Made by a program: the position numbers and the translations under genes | Source: CADEED01 sp035525785 | GTDB lineage: Bacteria; Pseudomonadota; Gammaproteobacteria; Steroidobacterales; Steroidobacteraceae | Assembly: GCA_035525785.1 (NCBI GenBank) | Contig: DATLDQ010000112.1 | Coordinates: forward strand, 1-64,000 | DNA: 64,000 nt | Reading direction: 5' to 3' | Shown: positions 59,088-64,000 of the stretch, in pieces | How the letters are laid out: each line of letters begins with the position of its first letter | How positions within the stretch are numbered: position 1 is the stretch's first letter | Notes under the pieces: model-generated | What the model saw: only the letters and a program-made list of their open reading frames with translations | Told to the model about the DNA's origin: nothing | Database searches by the model: none

Positions 59088-60800
59088 TCAGTGCGAGTCG
59101 CGCGTCACGGCGGTGCCGCTGCCACCCACGAGGAAGTCGAGATCCGCGCCTTTGTCCGCCTGCTGCACGTGCTCCACGTACAGCTTGTAATAGCCGCGCT
59201 TCGGCGGCTCGGGCGCCACCCACGCGGCCTTGCGGCGCGCGAGCTCCGCCTCGCTCACGTCGAGATGCAGACGCCGCGCGGGCACGTCGAGCTCGATGAT
59301 GTCCCCGGTCTTCACGAGCGCGAGCGGCCCGCCGGCCGCGGCTTCGGGCGCCACGTGCAACACCACCGTGCCGTACGCGGTGCCGCTCATGCGCGCGTCG
59401 GAGATGCGCACCATGTCGGTGATGCCCTTCTTCAGTACCTTCGGCGGCAGCGCCATGTTGCCGACCTCGGCCATGCCGGGGTAGCCCTTCGGCCCGCAGC
59501 CCTTGAGCACCATGATGCAGTTCTCGTCGATGTCGAGATCCGGATCATCGATCTTTGCCTTGAACTCCTCGATCGTCTCGAACACCACCGCCCGGCCGCG
59601 ATGTTTGAGTAGCTTGGGCGTGGCGGCCGACGGCTTGATCACCGCCCCATCGGGCGCGAGATTGCCGCGCAGGATGGCGATACCGGCATTCGCCTTGAAC
59701 GGATCGTTGAACGCCTTGATGACGTCGCGATTCCAAACCGGTGCGCTCGCGACGTTCTCGCCGATGGTCTTGCCATTCACCGTGATCGCATCCGTGTTCA
59801 GCTCGTGCTGTATCTCGCGCAGCACCGCGGGCAAACCACCCGCATAGTAGAAGTCTTCCATGAGGTACTGGCCCGAAGGCTGCAGGTTGGCCAGGCAGGG
59901 CAACTTCGAACCGAGCTTGTCCCAGTCTTCGAGCTCGAGCTGCACGCCGAGACGGCCGGCGATGGCTAACAAGTGCACGACGGAGTTGGTCGAACCCCCG
60001 ATGGCCGCGTTCGCCTTGATCGCGTTCTCGAAAGCCTGGCGCGTCAGTATCTTCGACAGCACCAGATCTTCGCGCACCATCTCGACGATGCGGCGACCGC
60101 TGAGTTGCGCCAGCCGATAGCGGCGCGAATCCACGGCCGGGATCGCCGCATTGCCTGGCAGCGAGAGCCCCAGCGCTTCGACCATGCTCGCCATCGTCGA
60201 CGCGGTGCCCATGGTCATGCAGTGCCCTTTCGAGCGATGCATGCACGACTCCGCGGCGGTGAATTCCTCCTGGCTCATCTTGCCGGCGCGCACGTCCTCG
60301 GACATCTGCCATACGCCCGTGCCCGAGCCGATCTGCTTGCCGCGGAAATGCCCGGTGAGCATCGGACCGCCGGAGATGCCGATGGTCGGCAGGTCGCAGC
60401 TCGCCGCGCCCATGACCAGCGAGGGCGTGGTCTTGTCGCAGCCCATGAGCAGCACCACGCCGTCCATCGGATTGCCGCGGATGCTTTCTTCGACATCCAT
60501 CGAGGCGAGATTGCGGAACAGCATCGCGGTGGGCTTGAGCTGCGTCTCGCCGAGCGACATCACGGGAAATTCGAGTGGGAATCCTCCGGCTTCGAGAACG
60601 CCACGTTTCACGAACTCGGCGATTTCGCGGAAGTGCCCGTTGCAAGGCGTGAGCTCGCTCCAGGTATTGCAGATGCCGATGACGGGCCGGCCATCGAACA
60701 TGTCGTCCGGGTAGCCCTGGTTCTTCAGCCAGCTGCGATGGATGAATCCATCCTTGTCCTGCTTGCCGAACCAGTCCTGGCTGCGGAGCCGCTTGGTCAC
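59088..60800 (-). CDS. IlvD/Edd family dehydratase, probable pentonate (arabinonate/xylonate) dehydratase
   Basis: Fe-S dehydratase of 570 residues. Cluster cysteines: GICNTWSELTPCN, LMGCDKTTPS and the SCMHRSKGHCMTMGTAST region. AIGGSTNSVVHLLAIAGRLG and MVRISDARMSGTAYGTVVLHVAPE are shared by sugar-acid dehydratases. The CDKTTPS variant and the neighbours (SDR, AraD1-like, sugar-binding protein) favour a sugar acid over the dihydroxyacid of IlvD. Divergent from the SDR across an 85-base region. Confidence 0.88.
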   Translation of the reverse strand: MTKRLRSQDWFGKQDKDGFIHRSWLKNQGYPDDMFDGRPVIGICNTWSELTPCNGHFREIAEFVKRGVLEAGGFPLEFPVMSLGETQLKPTAMLFRNLASMDVEESIRGNPMDGVVLLMGCDKTTPSLVMGAASCDLPTIGISGGPMLTGHFRGKQIGSGTGVWQMSEDVRAGKMSQEEFTAAESCMHRSKGHCMTMGTASTMASMVEALGLSLPGNAAIPAVDSRRYRLAQLSGRRIVEMVREDLVLSKILTRQAFENAIKANAAIGGSTNSVVHLLAIAGRLGVQLELEDWDKLGSKLPCLANLQPSGQYLMEDFYYAGGLPAVLREIQHELNTDAITVNGKTIGENVASAPVWNRDVIKAFNDPFKANAGIAILRGNLAPDGAVIKPSAATPKLLKHRGRAVVFETIEEFKAKIDDPDLDIDENCIMVLKGCGPKGYPGMAEVGNMALPPKVLKKGITDMVRISDARMSGTAYGTVVLHVAPEAAAGGPLALVKTGDIIELDVPARRLHLDVSEAELARRKAAWVAPEPPKRGYYKLYVEHVQQADKGADLDFLVGGSGTAVTRDSH

Positions 60801-60834
60801 CGTTGCTGTCTCGCCGTGTCGGGAAGGGGCGCAC

Positions 60835-60840
60835 TATAAT
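60835..60840 (+). promoter_or_regulatory. Perfect -10 element TATAAT ahead of the sugar-catabolic genes
   Basis: TATAAT at 60835-60840 in the divergent dehydratase/SDR region, 46 bases before the SDR start. There is no matching -35 hexamer 16-18 bases upstream, as in activated promoters. CGTTGC (60801-60806) and GCAACG (60841-60846) flank it as a 6-base inverted pair. Confidence 0.5.
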
Positions 60841-60885
60841 GCAACGCTTTTTGGATTTTGCTCTTCAATTTTCCTGGGGGGATTG

Positions 60886-61686
60886 ATGTCAGTCGATCGT
60901 CGCGATTCCACCGCCGCCCCCGCGAACGCAGCCATTTATCCCTCGCTGCGGGGTCGAAGCGTTTTCATCACCGGTGGTGGCTCGGGGATTGGCGCCTGTC
61001 TCACCGAAAGCTTCGCGAGACAGGGGTGCCTGGTCGCATTCATCGACATCGCCGACGCGCCTTCGCAAGCGCTCGTGGAGAGGCTCGACAAGGAAGGCCT
61101 GCCGCGACCCTGGTATCGCCAGGCCGACGTCACCGACATCCCGGCGCTGCGGAGCGCGATTCGCGATGCGGCTACCGCGCTCGGCGATTTCCACGTGCTC
61201 ATCAACAACGTGGCGAGCGACGACCGCCACTCGTTCATGGACGTGACGCCGGAGTACTACGACGCGCGCATCGCCGTGAACCAGCGCCCCGCGTTCTTCG
61301 CGATCCAGGCGGTCGTGCCGGGCATGAAGAGAATGGGCGGCGGCTCCATCATCAACTTCGGTTCCAATTCCTACGGCGCGAAGGGACGAAACTTCCCGGT
61401 GTACACCACGGCCAAGTCCTCGGTGATCGGGCTCACGCGCGGACTCGCGGCCGAGCTCGGCGAGCACCGCATCCGCATCAACGTGCTGACGCCGGGCTGG
61501 ATCATGACCCAGCGCCAGATCGACAAGTGGCTCACACCCGAAGGCGAAGAGGACATCAAGCGCAACCAGGTTCTGCCCGACAAGGTGCGCCCCGAGGACG
61601 TGGTGCCCATGGCATTGTTCCTGGCCTCGGACGACGCGCGCGCGTGCTCCGCGCAGGAATATCTCGTGGATGCCGGATGGCTGTGA
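60886..61686 (+). CDS. SDR family sugar dehydrogenase
   Basis: Short-chain dehydrogenase, 266 residues from ATG 60886, with a GGGGGG-like ribosome-binding run just upstream. FITGGGSGIGA (cofactor), FIDIAD (acidic, NAD-preferring), INNVAS, and catalytic Ser/Tyr/Lys in NFGSNSYGAKGRNFPVYTTAKSS. Ends GWIMTQRQIDKWLTPEGEEDIKRNQ. In oxidative pentose pathways an SDR of this type oxidises the aldose (XylB/galactose or arabinose dehydrogenase), which is its probable role. Confidence 0.88.
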   Translation: MSVDRRDSTAAPANAAIYPSLRGRSVFITGGGSGIGACLTESFARQGCLVAFIDIADAPSQALVERLDKEGLPRPWYRQADVTDIPALRSAIRDAATALGDFHVLINNVASDDRHSFMDVTPEYYDARIAVNQRPAFFAIQAVVPGMKRMGGGSIINFGSNSYGAKGRNFPVYTTAKSSVIGLTRGLAAELGEHRIRINVLTPGWIMTQRQIDKWLTPEGEEDIKRNQVLPDKVRPEDVVPMALFLASDDARACSAQEYLVDAGWL

Positions 61687-62678
61687 GACTCCTGCAGTTC
61701 CTCGACGCCGGGCATGAGCGTGTCGCCCGTGTCGATGCCGGCGGCGTCGTGCTCCCGCTGACGCGTCATCAAACTACCTACCAGGTCGCGCGCCGCGCGC
61801 TCTACGAACGTACGCCGCTCGAACGATTCGTGAATGCCGAGCCGGTCGACGCGCCCGTGGCCTATTCCGAACTCCTGCGCGACGAACGGCTGTTGCCGCC
61901 GCTCACGCACCCCGATCCGGCGCACTGCCTGGTATCCGGCACCGGCCTCACGCATCTCGGCAGCGCAGCGGCGCGTGATGCCATGCACGCGAGGATCGAC
62001 AAGCAGGAATCCGAGCTCACGGACTCCATGAAGATGTTCAAGTGGGGCGTGGAGGGTGGCAAGCCGAAAGGCAACGCGCCCGGCATGCAGCCCGAGTGGT
62101 TCTACAAGGGCAATGGCCGCAACGTCGTGGCCAGTGGACGCGCGCTGCTCTCGCCCGACTTCGCGGAAGATCACGGCGAGGAGCCGGAGCTCGTCGGCTT
62201 GTACCTGATCGACGATGACGGGCGCCCCGTGCGCCTGGGCTTCGCCATCGGCAACGAATTCAGCGACCACGTCACCGAGCGTCGCAACTATCTGCTGCTC
62301 GCGCATTCCAAGCTGCGCCAGTGTGGCGTGGGGCCCATGCTCAACACCGGCACGTTGCCCGCACATCTCGAGGGGCACAGCCGCATCCGCCGCGACGGTG
62401 CCGTGGTCTGGCAGAAGCCCTTCCTCACGGGCGAAGCCAACATGTGCCACACCTTCGCGAACCTCGAGTATCACCACTTCAAATACAAGCAGCACCGCGT
62501 GCCGGGGGACGTGCACCTGCATTTCTTCGGCACCGCCACCGTGAGTTTCGTCGACAACATCCAGCTGCAGGCCGGTGATGTCTTCGAAGTCGACCTGCCG
62601 GCGCTGGGAGCAACGCTCGTCAACCGGTTGGTCATCGAGCCGGGCGGACTGGCGCTGCACGATACGCGCGCTCTATGA
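61677..62678 (+). CDS. Fumarylacetoacetate-hydrolase-fold protein, AraD1-like
   Basis: A 333-residue FAH-superfamily protein from ATG 61677. Metal-binding FAH signature is seen in GLYLIDDDGRPVRLGFAIGNEFSDHVTERRNYLLLAHSKLRQCGVGP. Family members of this length act on 2-keto-3-deoxy pentonates in oxidative arabinose or xylose routes. It overlaps the SDR by 10 bases; a GTG at 61683 giving a GTGA overlap is an alternative start. Confidence 0.85.
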   Translation: MAVRLLQFLDAGHERVARVDAGGVVLPLTRHQTTYQVARRALYERTPLERFVNAEPVDAPVAYSELLRDERLLPPLTHPDPAHCLVSGTGLTHLGSAAARDAMHARIDKQESELTDSMKMFKWGVEGGKPKGNAPGMQPEWFYKGNGRNVVASGRALLSPDFAEDHGEEPELVGLYLIDDDGRPVRLGFAIGNEFSDHVTERRNYLLLAHSKLRQCGVGPMLNTGTLPAHLEGHSRIRRDGAVVWQKPFLTGEANMCHTFANLEYHHFKYKQHRVPGDVHLHFFGTATVSFVDNIQLQAGDVFEVDLPALGATLVNRLVIEPGGLALHDTRAL

Positions 62679-62702
62679 ACGCGGATCAAGGAGGCAGTCA
62701 AG

Positions 62703-63653
62703 ATGCGGATCACGAAACTCCTGCTCCTCCTCCTGTCAGCGTTGGCGGTGGGTTGTTCCTCGAAGGATGAAGACCAGCGCATCGTCCTCGGCTTCAGCCA
62801 GATTGGTTCGCAGGGCGCATGGCGGCTGGCCAACACCGAGTCCATCAAGTCCGCGGCTGCCACCAGCAACATCGACCTGAGATTTTCCGACGCACAGCAG
62901 AAGCAGGAAAACCAGATCGCGGCGCTGCGCCAGTTCATCGCCGACAAGGTCGACGCCATCGCCTTCGCGCCCGTGGTTGCGACCGGATGGGAACCGGTAT
63001 TGAAGGAAGCCAAGGCGGCCGGCATACCCGTGATCCTGACGGACCGTACGGTGAGCGCCGATGCGTCGCTCTACGCCGGCTTCCTGGGGTCCGATTCCGT
63101 CGAGGAAGGACGCAAGGCCGCGCGTTGGGTAGTCAGCCGTTTCGCGGACGACGACACCCCGGTGAACATCATCGAGCTCGAGGGCACGGTGGGTGCAGCG
63201 CCGGCCAGCGATCGAAAAAAAGGCTTCGAAGAGATCATTGCGCAGCATCCGAACCTGAAGATCCTGCACTCGGAACCGGCCGGCTTCGAGCGAGCGCAGG
63301 GCGAGACCGTGATGGCGCGCTTGCTCGCCGCGGAGAAGCGGAAGATCCACGTGCTGTTTGCCCACAACGACGACATGGCGCTCGGCGCGATCCAAGCCAT
63401 CGAGGCGGCGGGGCTGCACCCCGGCAAGGACATACTCATCGTCTCCATCGACGCGGTTCATGCCGCGTTCGAAGCCATGATCGCGGGCAAGCTCAACGCC
63501 TCGGTGGAATGCAACCCGCTCCTGGGCCCACAGCTCATGACCTCGGTCACCGAAGTGGTATCGGGCCGGCCCATCTCGAAGCGCATCATCGTCGACGAGG
63601 CGGTGTTCACGCAGGACAACGCCCGCCAGTTCATCCAGACCCGCAAGTACTGA
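62703..63653 (+). CDS. Sugar ABC transporter substrate-binding lipoprotein (YtfQ-like)
   Basis: A 316-residue periplasmic-binding-protein type I family member. N-terminal lipobox LLSALAVGCSS makes it a lipoprotein, whereas E. coli YtfQ (galactofuranose) is soluble. Typical segments: VLGFSQIGSQGAWRLANTESIKSAA, QIAALRQFIADKVDAIAFAPVVATGWEPVLKEAK, VILTDRTV and LFAHNDDMALGAIQAIEAAG. AAGGAGG lies 8 bases before the ATG (62688-62694). Transport genes (ytfR/T, yjfF) may lie beyond the window. Confidence 0.9.
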   Translation: MRITKLLLLLLSALAVGCSSKDEDQRIVLGFSQIGSQGAWRLANTESIKSAAATSNIDLRFSDAQQKQENQIAALRQFIADKVDAIAFAPVVATGWEPVLKEAKAAGIPVILTDRTVSADASLYAGFLGSDSVEEGRKAARWVVSRFADDDTPVNIIELEGTVGAAPASDRKKGFEEIIAQHPNLKILHSEPAGFERAQGETVMARLLAAEKRKIHVLFAHNDDMALGAIQAIEAAGLHPGKDILIVSIDAVHAAFEAMIAGKLNASVECNPLLGPQLMTSVTEVVSGRPISKRIIVDEAVFTQDNARQFIQTRKY

Positions 63654-63679
63654 CCTCAACCTTCAGGCATGATCGGACC

Positions 63680-64000
63680 ATGGACCAGAACCGCCGCAAT
63701 ACTTTCGCGCTCGCGCTGCTGCCCATGGCGGCAGCGATCTCCGATATATCCCGGGCCGAGGTCGGCCAGGCCGACCTCGTGAAGCCGTTCGGGCGCACGC
63801 CGCAAGGCGAAGGCGTCGACATCGCGACGCTGGGATCCGCGGATGGATTGCAGGCCGAGATCCTCACGCTGGGCGGCACGCTCAAGAGACTCACGCTGCC
63901 CGTGAAAGGCAGGCGCGTCGAGCTCGCGCTGGGCTTCAGCGATCTCGCCGGGTACCTGGCCGACACTTCTTATATCGGCCAGTTGGTCGGCCGCTATGGC
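63680..64000 (+). CDS. Aldose 1-epimerase family protein (3' end outside window)
   Basis: The first 107 residues of a mutarotase: an N-terminal Tat/Sec-like leader (RRNTFALALLPMAAAISDISRA), then VDIATLGSADGLQAEILTLGGTLKRLTLPVKGRRVELALGFSDLAGYL and YIGQLVGRYG, which match the galactose mutarotase start. The reading frame is open to the right edge. It would interconvert alpha and beta anomers of the sugar imported here. Confidence 0.85.
   Translation, partial: MDQNRRNTFALALLPMAAAISDISRAEVGQADLVKPFGRTPQGEGVDIATLGSADGLQAEILTLGGTLKRLTLPVKGRRVELALGFSDLAGYLADTSYIGQLVGRYG

Noticed and set aside
61677..62678. FAH-fold protein read as fumarylacetoacetase completing tyrosine degradation
   Set aside because: It sits in a sugar cluster with an IlvD/Edd dehydratase and SDR, 28 kb from hpd-maiA, and its length and segments fit the AraD1-like group better.

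Overview
The window is 64 kb of dense, high-GC bacterial chromosome with no gap above 300 bases, no insertion sequence, no phage gene and no CRISPR array. The layout suprI/suhB - trmJ - isc genes - ndk - rlmN, the queA-tgt-yajC-secD-secF block, a proteobacterial NAD-glutamate dehydrogenase of about 1,600 residues and an MCM-like fused IcmF point to a gammaproteobacterium. The GC content and amino-acid-catabolic gene set suggest something near the Steroidobacter/Nevskia/Xanthomonas side of the class; that placement is inference.

Region 1 (1-19.5 kb) is mostly housekeeping: rlmN (cut by the left edge), ndk, a shrunken isc locus with an IscS fused to a degenerate IscU-like domain, trmJ, divergent suhB, an amino-acid permease, a TerC protein, secF-secD-yajC, tgt-queA, then an ECF sigma factor with a single-pass membrane protein and a periplasmic PDZ protein. 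A tRNA-Leu(CAA), a Nudix hydrolase, 7Fe ferredoxin, DsbC, XerD and an acyltransferase follow.

Region 2 (19.5-34.2 kb) is acyl-CoA and amino-acid catabolism: fused isobutyryl-CoA mutase, a divergent TetR regulator with a nested palindrome between them, thiolase, an HSD10-like dehydrogenase, ETF-quinone oxidoreductase and ZapE; then a nitronate monooxygenase/HxlR pair, a VOC protein, and the operon hpd-maiA-scoA-scoB with a divergent MarR regulator and an AT-rich palindrome. Tyrosine breakdown gives acetoacetate, which ScoAB activates and thiolase cleaves.

Region 3 (34.2-50.8 kb) holds gdhB, a glycosyltransferase and gpmA, then a TPP-riboswitch-controlled thiamine-salvage operon (TonB receptor, YkoF-like binding protein, PnuC/PnuT permease, choline-kinase-like thiamine kinase candidate), with a ferredoxin and an RraB-like protein downstream. 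PhzF-like isomerase, a serine-hydrolase-fold protein that seems to lack its SxxK motif, a twin-cassette ABC ATPase and phhA with a divergent Lrp regulator follow.

Region 4 (50.8-64 kb) contains a second ECF-type sigma factor, an emrA-uspA-emrB efflux operon, tRNA-Arg(TCG), a metal-uptake operon (CxxC membrane protein, porin, TroA/ZnuA-type binding protein, permease) that lacks an ATPase gene, a signal peptidase I, and an oxidative pentose-type sugar cluster (IlvD/Edd dehydratase, SDR, AraD1-like protein, YtfQ-like lipoprotein, aldose 1-epimerase cut by the right edge).

The best candidates for closer study are the riboswitch thiamine operon, the IscS-IscU-like fusion inside a collapsed isc locus, the nested icmF/tetR operator, and the sigma/membrane/PDZ module. 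All counts and alignments here were made by eye.
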